The translations under genes were made by a program, and so were the position numbers. The notes below the pieces were generated by a model. The model saw only the letters and a list, made by a program, of their open reading frames with translations. It was not told the origin of the DNA and did no database searches. A stretch of DNA of 64,000 bases from Euptelea pleiosperma (taxonomy: Eukaryota; Streptophyta; Magnoliopsida; Ranunculales; Eupteleaceae): positions 24,739,190-24,803,189 of the forward strand of contig CM068553.1 of assembly GCA_035048495.1 (NCBI GenBank). Direction: 5' to 3'. Of this stretch, positions 24,001 through 35,427 are shown piece after piece (position 1 is the stretch's first letter; the number at the start of each line of letters is the position of its first letter).

Positions 24001-24727
24001 TTATATTGGTTTTATCAATTAATCAGGGTTCGGTACCCTAGGGTGAAAGGCCCCAGACGTTATTATATCTGCAGATGGGTCGATGAGACCGCTCCCAGTG
24101 CGGGAAGGAGATGGAGACCCTATGTGGTTATGGGTACTAGTTGCATTGGCATCCCTTACTCATCTGCATTCATCTTCATATTCATGCCATCCTTATTATA
24201 CGATTGAGATACATACCTTGATTAAAAAAACTTGTATAGTATGATATCATACCATGCACACTGTTGTATTACTGGGCCTCGGCTCACGGTGCTACACCGA
24301 TACCATTTTCAGATTTTGAGGAGCTGGGTACGTGTGATGATTTTGAGGCGAAAGACTCCGATGCATTCGAGGAGATCGGCTAGGATTTGGGAGTCGATCC
24401 CACACTTTAGAAGACTTGATTTTGATTGTTCTAAAATATTACTTATTTATTTTCACGGTCATGTAAGCCTTTGATTGAGAGCATGTTCTCACATCCATCT
24501 CTCCATATTTAATTGATTGATTGAATTGTTTGAGTTATGAATTATTTTAATTATTTGCTTTCTACATCTTTTCTTCTTTTACTTAGTGGGTTTTCGAATG
24601 AACCTTAGTAGTCTAATTGACCTAATTGGACCACTAGGGGACATTCATGGATCACCTCTGGGTTCGGGTACAGGTCGATCCACGGATTTTCGGGTCGTAT
24701 TTGGGTATCCGGATTCGGGGCGTGACA
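21055..24727 (+). repeat. Array LTR 4 (3,673 bp), diverged in its 5' part
   Basis: Differences begin near 21104 and are densest at about 22190-22560, including a poorly conserved first 191-bp repeat copy. After about 22750 it returns to near the common sequence, with scattered changes (23240, 23388, 24069, 24190). This is the oldest-looking copy. Confidence 0.95.
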
Positions 24728-25587
24728 GAGTGGTATCAGAGCTTAGGCTTCAGACACCTAGGGATTTGTGTGTAATGGGTCTATGCATAATTGAGTTGTG
24801 TATGATAGAATGGCATTAGAGCACAGCCAGTAGATTACCCTAAGGACCCGTGGAATGGAGACCATTTTGGGATCTGATTAATGTGCTCATTATTATTATG
24901 GAGACCATTAGAGGATCTGGTTAATGTGTCCATTCTTGTTATGGAGACCGTTACCTTTTAGTATATACATTAGAAATACTATAATCTAGAGCACTCTGAT
25001 TGTTTGTAATACTTATAAATAGTGATTGTGTATTATTGTTTGTATGTATATTATTATAATACTTGATTTTATATTATGCTTGACTATGTCGCAAACCTAA
25101 CACTGTCATACCTTATCAAGGAGATCGTGGCAGAATGGTATGTTGACAGAATTATACCCTCAGATGATCTTAATTGGACAGTCTGACTATTTTGACTAGT
25201 AGGCCAGTTGACTAGCATGACCAGTTTGAGTGGAAGATAGATTTATTAGTTTTACCAGCTGATTAGGTCGATTAGATTGATCAAGTTTACCAGTTTGACT
25301 AAGGTTGACTATATTGACTAGTTTGACCAGCATAGTTATGTTGACTAGATGTAGATGACTAACTTGACTGGATTGGACTAGATTGGTGTAGATGACCAGT
25401 TTGGCTAGGTTTACTATATTGATTAAGTTGGCCAATCTAACTGTGTGTAGCTATAAAGTTTGTTAACCAATCTAACTAGGTTTGCCTTAATTGATTAGTT
25501 AACTAATCAGATTTGACAGACTAGGCTGAGAATTTCTTTGAGGGGGTTCGAATTTCGGGGACGAAATTTTCTTGAAGGGGGGTAGAT
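24728..25587 (+). mobile_element. Array internal region 4 (860 bp)
   Basis: It matches internal regions 1 and 2 rather than 3. Primer site at 24731 and purine tract at 25574-25587. Non-coding. Confidence 0.9.
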
Positions 25588-28500
25588 TGTAATACCCCGA
25601 ACTTTCGTTCTAGGGTATTACGGTAAATTCACCTAATATATGAAAACCTGAAACTTTTTCAGACTCTTATTATTGTTTTTATTGTTAAATATCATGTATG
25701 AGTATGTGTATTTAATTTGGTTTCATTCTGACAACTTTGAAAAACTTGCTATTTTTGAAACTCGCTCTTTAGGGCTAAATTCCTACTAAAAATAATGAAT
25801 CATAACTTGCAGGGGACTTTTTCTTTCCCCAGCTAACATTCTAGAACTTTTATACAAAAATTATTTTGTGGGCCCGAGACACCAAAAATATTCTTATTTT
25901 ATCTTTACCAACATACCTGTGAAATTTGGAACCTTTCTTGAGACATAAAAACCCTAACGGGAGATTTCGGGAGATTTTGACAAAAATAGTAGTTTTATAA
26001 TTTTTGAACCTTCCTACCATTCTTATATTTTTTAAAATAATATTTAATTATATTTTATTTATTTAATAGGAGTGTGGGACCCGCGAATCACTTTTCGGGT
26101 CATTCCGATGTCATCTTAATATTTTTCTGGGGCTTTAAACTTTTTTGTGATTTTTGTATATTTAGACTATTTTTTATGATTTGTGTGTGTGACATGTGTC
26201 AATACCTTATTGTATGGACTTTTAAATTATATAATATAGTTTGATTGAATTAATTTATAATTATTTGTGTTATGATTGTTGGGTAGGGCCGTATGGCCGA
26301 TCTAGAAGTCTTTTGGGCTAAATAATATTCTTAAATGAAGCCTATTGATGTATATGGGCCTTGGGCCCATTTCTAACCCATTAGTAGTGTAAAATATAAG
26401 TTTTTGAGGGTTGAAAAAGTCATCCCTTTGATAGTTACGATTTTCACTAAAATAGAAACCCTAATCCTTCCCTAAACCAATTTATTAAAAACCCTAAAGC
26501 TTTAGAAGCTTTCACAAACCCAACTCCATTGAAGAATAGAGAAAGCTCCATTAAACCTTCATCTGGGCACCGATCGCACTCGAGCAAGAAGAGAGAATTG
26601 ACGGGGACTCCGATTAGAAGAACATACTCCGAGGAGAGGACGATCCGACGACTTTCAAATTTGAAGAAACTTTTGATTTTCATTAAAGTTCAAGAAACCT
26701 TGAGGTAAGTGTGTTTTGATCCATCCTATACTTGTTTTTCTTCAAGATTTTGTTTCTCTTTCATTAGATAATGGTTGATACTCATTATAAATTAATTTAA
26801 ACAATATTTACTTTATTCTTATTGGGTTGATATTTATTTTGGGCCACCATGATGGGTTTGGCCATGGTCTATTTTGTGCCTATAACTGATGATTATGTTC
26901 TTTATCATTTTCGTTATATTTTCATAATTAAAATATTTTTATAATTATTTTTCATTGATACCTCTATAAATCTAGTTTCTAGAACCTTTGAGTTTATATT
27001 TTTCTGATTTGTATTGATTAAGTTATGATTTTTCAAACGTGCTGGACTTTTCTATAAAACCCAGAATTTCAGATTTTACACGGTCTGATTCACTTGGGAT
27101 TTCGATCTATATTTTTAACCTAAATATTTTTTTAATTATTTTTCACAGATACCTCTATCAACGTAGTTTCTAAAACCTTTGAGTTTATATTTTTCTGATT
27201 TGTATTGATTAAGTTATGATTTTTCAAACCTGCTCGACTTTTCTGTAAAACCCAGAATTCCAGATTTTACACGGTCCACTTTACCTGAGATTTCGATCCA
27301 TATTTTTAACTTAAATATTTTTATAATTATTTTTCACAGATACCTCTATCAATCTAGTTTTTAGAACCTTTGAGTTTATATTTTTCTGATCTGTATTGAT
27401 TAAGTTATGATTTTTCAAACCTGCTCGACTTTTCTGTAAAACCCAGAATTCCAGATTTTACACGGTCCACTTTACCTGAGATTTCGATCCATATTTTTAA
27501 CTTAAATATTTTTATAATTATTTTTCACAGATACCTCTATCAATCTAGTTTTTAGAACCTTTGAGTTTATATTTTTCTGATCTGTATTGATTAAGTTATG
27601 ATTTTTCAAACGTGCTAGACTTTTCTGTAAAACTCAGAATTTCAGATTTTACATGGTCTACTTTACCTGAGATTTCGATCTATATTTTTAACCTAAATAT
27701 TTTTCTAAATATTTTTCACAGATACCTCTATCAATCTAGTTTCTAGAACCTTTGAGTTTATATTTTTCTGATTTGTATTGATTAAGTTATGATTTTTTTT
27801 AATGCAGTACATTTTTTTGTAAAAAACCTATTAATTGTTCGTGGTTCGGTCATGATTATTAACTATTAAGGTTTTAACCTTGTTGTTTAACTAAACCCTA
27901 GATGGTTTGACCTATACTTGTATGCATGGGGATCCCACCCATGTGTCTTGGATCTCTCATAGGGTTCGGCCAAGTGTCTTGGATCCCTCTTTAGGGTTCG
28001 ACCTTGTGTCATGGATCCCTCATAGAGTTCGGCCATGGCGTGTTGGATTCTCTTGCGATTTTCACTTATATTATTCATCGATGTTGATTGTGATATTTGG
28101 TCATGTCTTATTGACTATTATATCTAGATGGTTCGACCTATACTTGTATGCATGGGGATCCCACCCATGTGTCTTGGATCCCTCATAGGGTTCGGCCAAG
28201 TGTCTTGGATCCCTCTTTAGGGTTCGACCTTGTGTCATGGATCCCTCATAGGGTTCGGCAATGGTGTGTTGGATTGCCTTGTGATTTCCACTTATATTAT
28301 TCATCCGTGTTGATCGTGACCTTCGATGATTGTTACATGTTATTCATGGTTAACCCTAATTCGTTCCCATATTATTACTCTTAATGATCATTGGTTCATT
28401 TTATATTTTTATTTAAATGTTAAATACATGCGTGCTTATGTCATGTAACCCTAGTACATCTTGTTATCATACCATGATCATCACGTCATTTCATATAAGG

Positions 28501-29267
28501 GGTGCATAAGAGAACGGGGTTGAAGTATATTATATACGTTTATATTGGTTTTATCAATTAATCAGGGTTCGGTACCCTAGGGTGAAAGGCCCCAGACGTT
28601 ATTATATCTTGCAGATGGGTCGATGAGACCGCTCCCAGTGCGGGAAGGAGATGGAGACCCTATGTGGTTATGGGTACTAGTTGCATTGGCATCCCTTACT
28701 CATCTGCATTCATCTTCATATTCATGCCATCTTTATTATACGATTGAGATACATACCTTGATTAAAAAAACTTGTATAGTATGATATCATACCATGCACA
28801 CTGTTGTATTACTGGGCCTCGGCTCACGGTGCTACACCGATACCATTTTCAGATTTTGAGGAGCTGGGTACGTGTGATGATTTTGAGGCGAAAGACTCCG
28901 ATGCATTCGAGGAGATCGGCTAGGATTTGGGAGTCGATCCCACACTTTAGAAGACTTGATTTTGATTGTTCTAAAATATTACTTATTTATTTTCACGGTC
29001 ATGTAAGCCTTTGATTGAGAGCATGTTCTCACATCCATCTCTCCATATTTAATTGATTGATTGAATTGTTTGAGTTATGAATTATTTTAATTATTTGCTT
29101 TCTACATCTTTTCTTCTTTTACTTAGTGGGTTTTCGAATGAACCTTAGTAGTCTAATTGACCTAATTGGACCACTAGGGGACATTCATGGATCACCTCTG
29201 GGTTCGGGTACAGGTCGATCCACGGATTTTCGGGTCGTATTTGGGTATCCGGATTCGGGGCGTGACA
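25588..29267 (+). repeat. Array LTR 5 (3,680 bp)
   Basis: By eye it has the common sequence of LTR2 and LTR6, including T at the position of 7761 and A at the position of 7985. Confidence 0.95.
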
Positions 29268-30127
29268 GAGTGGTATCAGAGCTTAGGCTTCAGACACCTA
29301 GGGATTTGTGTGTAATGGGTCTATGCATAATTGAGTTGTGTATGATAGAATGGCATTAGAGCACAGCCAGTAGATTACCCTAAGGACCCGTGGAATGGAG
29401 ACCATTTTGGGATCTGATTAATGTGCTCATTATTATTATGGAGACCATTAGAGGATCTGGTTAATGTGTCCATTCTTGTTATGGAGACCGTTACCTTTTA
29501 GTATATACATTAGAAATACTATAATCTAGAGCACTCTGATTGTTTGTAATACTTATAAATAGTGATTGTGTATTATTGTTTGTATGTATATTATTATAAT
29601 ACTTGATTTTATATTATGCTTGACTATGTCGCAAACCTAACACTGTCATACCTTATCAAGGAGATCGTGGCAGAATGGTATGTTGACAGAATTATACCCT
29701 CAGATGATCTTAATTGGACAGTCTGACTATTTTGACTAGTAGGCCAGTTGACTAGCATGACCAGTTTGAGTGGAAGATAGATTTATTAGTTTTACCAGCT
29801 GATTAGGTCGATTAGATTGATCAAGTTTACCAGTTTGACTAAGGTTGACTATATTGACTAGTTTGACCAGCATAGTTATGTTGACTAGATGTAGATGACT
29901 AACTTGACTGGATTGGACTAGATTGGTGTAGATGACCAGTTTGGCTAGGTTTACTATATTGATTAAGTTGGCCAATCTAACTGTGTGTAGCTATAAAGTT
30001 TGTTAACCAATCTAACTAGGTTTGCCTTAATTGATTAGTTAACTAATCAGATTTGACAGACTAGGCTGAGAATTTCTTTGAGGGGGTTCGAATTTCGGGG
30101 ACGAAATTTTCTTGAAGGGGGGTAGAT
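29268..30127 (+). mobile_element. Array internal region 5 (860 bp)
   Basis: It matches internal regions 1, 2 and 4. Primer site at 29271 and purine tract at 30114-30127. Non-coding. Confidence 0.9.
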
Positions 30128-33100
30128 TGTAATACCCCGAACTTTCGTTCTAGGGTATTACGGTAAATTCACCTAATATATGAAAACCTGAAACTTTTTC
30201 AGACTCTTATTATTGTTTTTATTGTTAAATATCATGTATGAGTATGTGTATTTAATTTGGTTTCATTCTGACAACTTTGAAAAACTTGCTATTTTTGAAA
30301 CTCGCTCTTTAGGGCTAAATTCCTACTAAAAATAATGAATCATAACTTGCAGGGGACTTTTTCTTTCCCCAGCTAACATTCTAGAACTTTTATACAAAAA
30401 TTATTTTGTGGGCCCGAGACACCAAAAATATTCTTATTTTATCTTTACCAACATACCTGTGAAATTTGGAACCTTTCTTGAGACATAAAAACCCTAACGG
30501 GAGATTTCGGGAGATTTTGACAAAAATAGTAGTTTTATAATTTTTGAACCTTCCTACCATTCTTATATTTTTTAAAATAATATTTAATTATATTTTATTT
30601 ATTTAATAGGAGTGTGGGACCCGCGAATCACTTTTCGGGTCATTCCGATGTCATCTTAATATTTTTCTGGGGCTTTAAACTTTTTTGTGATTTTTGTATA
30701 TTTAGACTATTTTTTATGATTTGTGTGTGTGACATGTGTCAATACCTTATTGTATGGACTTTTAAATTATATAATATAGTTTGATTGAATTAATTTATAA
30801 TTATTTGTGTTATGATTGTTGGGTAGGGCCGTATGGCCGATCTAGAAGTCTTTTGGGCTAAATAATATTCTTAAATGAAGCCTATTGATGTATATGGGCC
30901 TTGGGCCCATTTCTAACCCATTAGTAGTGTAAAATATAAGTTTTTGAGGGTTGAAAAAGTCATCCCTTTGATAGTTACGATTTTCACTAAAATAGAAACC
31001 CTAATCCTTCCCTAAACCAATTTATTAAAAACCCTAAAGCTTTAGAAGCTTTCACAAACCCAACTCCATTGAAGAATAGAGAAAGCTCCATTAAACCTTC
31101 ATCTGGGCACCGATCGCACTCGAGCAAGAAGAGAGAATTGACGGGGACTCCGATTAGAAGAACATACTCCGAGGAGAGGACGATCCGACGACTTTCAAAT
31201 TTGAAGAAACTTTTGATTTTCATTAAAGTTCAAGAAACCTTGAGGTAAGTGTGTTTTGATCCATCCTATACTTGTTTTTCTTCAAGATTTTGTTTCTCTT
31301 TCATTAGATAATGGTTGATACTCATTATAAATTAATTTAAACAATATTTACTTTATTCTTATTGGGTTGATATTTATTTTGGGCCACCATGATGGGTTTG
31401 GCCATGGTCTATTTTGTGCCTATAACTGATGATTATGTTCTTTATCATTTTCGTTATATTTTCATAATTAAAATATTTTTATAATTATTTTTCATTGATA
31501 CCTCTATAAATCTAGTTTCTAGAACCTTTGAGTTTATATTTTTCTGATTTGTATTGATTAAGTTATGATTTTTCAAACGTGCTGGACTTTTCTATAAAAC
31601 CCAGAATTTCAGATTTTACACGGTCTGATTCACTTGGGATTTCGATCTATATTTTTAACCTAAATATTTTTTTAATTATTTTTCACAGATACCTCTATCA
31701 ACGTAGTTTCTAAAACCTTTGAGTTTATATTTTTCTGATTTGTATTGATTAAGTTATGATTTTTCAAACCTGCTCGACTTTTCTGTAAAACCCAGAATTC
31801 CAGATTTTACACGGTCCACTTTACCTGAGATTTCGATCCATATTTTTAACTTAAATATTTTTATAATTATTTTTCACAGATACCTCTATCAATCTAGTTT
31901 TTAGAACCTTTGAGTTTATATTTTTCTGATCTGTATTGATTAAGTTATGATTTTTCAAACCTGCTCGACTTTTCTGTAAAACCCAGAATTCCAGATTTTA
32001 CACGGTCCACTTTACCTGAGATTTCGATCCATATTTTTAACTTAAATATTTTTATAATTATTTTTCACAGATACCTCTATCAATCTAGTTTTTAGAACCT
32101 TTGAGTTTATATTTTTCTGATCTGTATTGATTAAGTTATGATTTTTCAAACGTGCTAGACTTTTCTGTAAAACTCAGAATTTCAGATTTTACATGGTCTA
32201 CTTTACCTGAGATTTCGATCTATATTTTTAACCTAAATATTTTTCTAAATATTTTTCACAGATACCTCTATCAATCTAGTTTCTAGAACCTTTGAGTTTA
32301 TATTTTTCTGATTTGTATTGATTAAGTTATGATTTTTTTTAATGCAGTACATTTTTTTGTAAAAAACCTATTAATTGTTCGTGGTTCGGTCATGATTATT
32401 AACTATTAAGGTTTTAACCTTGTTGTTTAACTAAACCCTAGATGGTTTGACCTATACTTGTATGCATGGGGATCCCACCCATGTGTCTTGGATCTCTCAT
32501 AGGGTTCGGCCAAGTGTCTTGGATCCCTCTTTAGGGTTCGACCTTGTGTCATGGATCCCTCATAGAGTTCGGCCATGGCGTGTTGGATTCTCTTGCGATT
32601 TTCACTTATATTATTCATCGATGTTGATTGTGATATTTGGTCATGTCTTATTGACTATTATATCTAGATGGTTCGACCTATACTTGTATGCATGGGGATC
32701 CCACCCATGTGTCTTGGATCCCTCATAGGGTTCGGCCAAGTGTCTTGGATCCCTCTTTAGGGTTCGACCTTGTGTCATGGATCCCTCATAGGGTTCGGCA
32801 ATGGTGTGTTGGATTGCCTTGTGATTTCCACTTATATTATTCATCCGTGTTGATCGTGACCTTCGATGATTGTTACATGTTATTCATGGTTAACCCTAAT
32901 TCGTTCCCATATTATTACTCTTAATGATCATTGGTTCATTTTATATTTTTATTTAAATGTTAAATACATGCGTGCTTATGTCATGTAACCCTAGTACATC
33001 TTGTTATCATACCATGATCATCACGTCATTTCATATAAGGGGTGCATAAGAGAACGGGGTTGAAGTATATTATATACGTTTATATTGGTTTTATCAATTA

Positions 33101-33807
33101 ATCAGGGTTCGGTACCCTAGGGTGAAAGGCCCCAGACGTTATTATATCTTGCAGATGGGTCGATGAGACCGCTCCCAGTGCGGGAAGGAGATGGAGACCC
33201 TATGTGGTTATGGGTACTAGTTGCATTGGCATCCCTTACTCATCTGCATTCATCTTCATATTCATGCCATCTTTATTATACGATTGAGATACATACCTTG
33301 ATTAAAAAAACTTGTATAGTATGATATCATACCATGCACACTGTTGTATTACTGGGCCTCGGCTCACGGTGCTACACCGATACCATTTTCAGATTTTGAG
33401 GAGCTGGGTACGTGTGATGATTTTGAGGCGAAAGACTCCGATGCATTCGAGGAGATCGGCTAGGATTTGGGAGTCGATCCCACACTTTAGAAGACTTGAT
33501 TTTGATTGTTCTAAAATATTACTTATTTATTTTCACGGTCATGTAAGCCTTTGATTGAGAGCATGTTCTCACATCCATCTCTCCATATTTAATTGATTGA
33601 TTGAATTGTTTGAGTTATGAATTATTTTAATTATTTGCTTTCTACATCTTTTCTTCTTTTACTTAGTGGGTTTTCGAATGAACCTTAGTAGTCTAATTGA
33701 CCTAATTGGACCACTAGGGGACATTCATGGATCACCTCTGGGTTCGGGTACAGGTCGATCCACGGATTTTCGGGTCGTATTTGGGTATCCGGATTCGGGG
33801 CGTGACA
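30128..33807 (+). repeat. Array LTR 6 (3,680 bp), right outer LTR
   Basis: It has the common sequence and ends GGGGCGTGACA at 33807, followed directly by CATTC rather than by a primer site. This marks the right edge of the insertion. Confidence 0.95.
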
Positions 33808-33812
33808 CATTC
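33808..33812 (+). repeat. Target site duplication CATTC, right copy
   Basis: This matches 7450-7454 exactly and closes the array as one insertion unit. Confidence 0.9.
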
Positions 33813-34171
33813 GAACTCCACCTTTCCAAGGCAGGCCGTCATCCTCTCCACAAAGGATCTTCATCCATCCTCCACATTTTTCTTTCACACTTCTCTTCTT
33901 CTTCATCATTTTGATTCTAAAAAAAAAAAAGAAAAAAGAAAAAAAAAAGAAAGAGGAAAGAAGAAGAAGAAGAAGAAGGATAGAGGAAGAAGGGAGGAGA
34001 TCAAGATCCCCTCCACCGCTTCACCACGACCTGCAACGCTGAGTTGCAGGTCTATTTCGCACTCCCAAGCACCGCCCCTCTCTCATCTCTCTCCTACTGC
34101 CGTCTTCATCATCTATCAAGCAAAAACCGTCGTCTTCATCTTCTATCAAGCAAAAAAAAAAACCCAGAAAA
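33813..34171 (+). mobile_element. Athila A 5' LTR, piece 2 (leader)
   Basis: The LTR resumes after the array. It holds a purine-rich tract (33918-33985) and then a C-rich leader-like part with a near-duplicated CGTCTTCATCATCTATCAAGC / CGTCTTCATCTTCTATCAAGC. It ends at the CACTA insertion (AAA target, 34169-34171). The ORFs across it, up to 160 codons, are low complexity. Confidence 0.7.
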
Positions 34172-34425
34172 CACTACAAGAAAACAGGGTAATAGCGGCA
34201 AATTTTTAGCGTCGGTTAACAAAAAACCGCCGCTATAGATGAGTTTTAGAGGAATCAATATGGCGCGAACCAAAATAGCAAGGTTTTGGGCGAAAAATGG
34301 AAATTTACTGACCACTTGTAGCGGCGGCTAAGGCATGACCGCCGCTATATAGTCTTTTAGCGGTGCTTGTTTATGAGGCCGCCTATAAATGATCCTATAG
34401 CGACGGCCAAGATGGCCGCCGCTAA
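34172..34425 (+). repeat. CACTA 5' subterminal repeat zone
   Basis: At least eight copies of TAGCGGC/GCCGCTA-like words occur in both orientations. In En/Spm, subterminal arrays of short motifs are bound by the element's DNA-binding protein and are needed for excision. Confidence 0.8.
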
Positions 34426-35208
34426 CAATTTGCTATAAAAGAAAAAAAAGTACCTTTTTGTTTTTCCGCTAGTACTCTTTGAACTCACTCTCCTCTCCCC
34501 CCTCGCTCCTTTTCTCCGTCGTCCCCTGCTGTACGTCGCCACTTGCTGCCAGAGCTCCTGCCGTGACTACCTGCCGTCGACCTCTGACTGTTGTTGCCTC
34601 CTGCTGCCGTCCACCGTGAGGTTTTTTTCCTCCTCTCCCCCTCTCGCTCCTTTTTAGTTTCATTTTTTTTTGGTTTTCAAAACCCTAATGTTTTCAAAAC
34701 CCTAATCAATGGATTAGGGTTTTGCTATCGCCGTTAGACGAATATTTGTACCCAAAATGTGTAGGGTAAAAGCCCTAAACATAAAAACCCTAATCAATGG
34801 ATGATATTTTTTTTCAAGTTGCCCTTTTTCAATTTTCTCCCTAATCTCTAACCATTCATCACACTGATTCTCGGTCTGTTGGTCCACAACCTAGATGGAC
34901 ATACAGACGAAAAATTCCCCTGATTAGGGTTTTATAAGTGTTTGATTGGAGTCCAGTGAAGTTGTTTGACGACAGATCGATCTCTAGGACTTATTCTATC
35001 TTGCTAATCTCAATTGGCAAAGGCCTTTGTAGAAGATTATGTGAAAGATTCATGAATATTCTGATATTTCTTTTGGGATATTTCCTGTTAAACTGTTAAA
35101 GGACAAGTCTAGCTTGTGCAAGTTCCTACACCTACCTAGGCTAGGTGGTACTGCCCTGAAAGCAAGTTGTTGTTAAGGAATAAAAAATACAGTCAATTTA
35201 GATCTCTT
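34426..35208. other. CACTA 5' non-coding stretch
   Basis: A CT-rich leader-like part (34470-34650) is followed by AT-rich DNA with several AAACCCTAA/TTAGGGTTT words (34680-34800). I see no gene. Confidence 0.45.
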
Positions 35209-35427
35209 AGTGAATTTGCAAACATGTGAGGCTTTATTCCAGTGTGGTAGTATAGAATATGGGTCGGATGTTACAGTACTTCTAAAGGCTAGAAGGGCAT
35301 CTTTATTAGTCACTAAGGAGTGTTGGTGGTGGTGGTGTGCACACGGGAATTGGTGGCTAAAAGCTAAAACTGCATATTGGGTACCTAGGTTTTGGTCTCT
35401 ACAACTACAGGGATTCCAAATGGTCAT
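35209..35427 (-). pseudogene. Captured fragment of an LRR receptor-like kinase N-terminus (LRRNT_2)
   Basis: Read on the minus strand, residues 38-73 of an 84-codon frame give LVTNKDALLAFRSTVTSDPY and then SILPHWNKASHVCKFT. This matches the LRRNT_2 cap that precedes the leucine-rich repeats in plant receptor-like kinases (D-x-ALLAF, SDP, W, H-x-C). After KFT the similarity stops, so neither repeats nor kinase are present. A short hydrophobic stretch and four His precede it. It lies between the CACTA 5' end and the transposase, on the opposite strand, as expected of host DNA picked up by the transposon. It is not a functional gene. Confidence 0.6.

Larger units (their letters stand above)
7455..33807 (+). 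mobile_element. Tandem array of a non-autonomous Tekay/Del-like retrotransposon: six LTRs, five internal regions
   Basis: Six LTRs and five internal regions alternate with a period of about 4,540 bp. LTR starts are 7455, 11995, 16535, 21055, 25588 and 30128. Every LTR runs TGTAATACCCC...GGGGCGTGACA. Every junction into an internal region is followed by GAG and a TGGTATCAGAGCT primer site, and every internal region ends in GAAGGGGGGTAGAT (TAAGG in the third). The outer edges share one CATTC duplication and no internal junction has one. The primer site plus the GGGGACGAAATTTTCTT...GGGGGG 3' motif fit Tekay/Del chromoviruses. No gag, protease, RT or integrase is present, so enzymes would have to come from a related element. 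Confidence 0.95.

Noticed and set aside
7455..33807. CRISPR-like or bacterial tandem system
   Set aside because: The repeat unit is kilobases long with LTR features, and all surrounding elements are plant retro- and DNA transposons.
8314..33914. Dozens of 60-93-codon ORFs recurring every 4.54 kb
   Set aside because: They overlap on both strands, fall in the LTR repeats (for example the 226-bp duplication), and show no domains. They recur only because the array repeats.
33727..34209. 160-codon ORF spanning the array edge
   Set aside because: It starts in LTR6, crosses the target duplication into the host LTR and includes a lysine run from a purine tract. It is a junction artefact.
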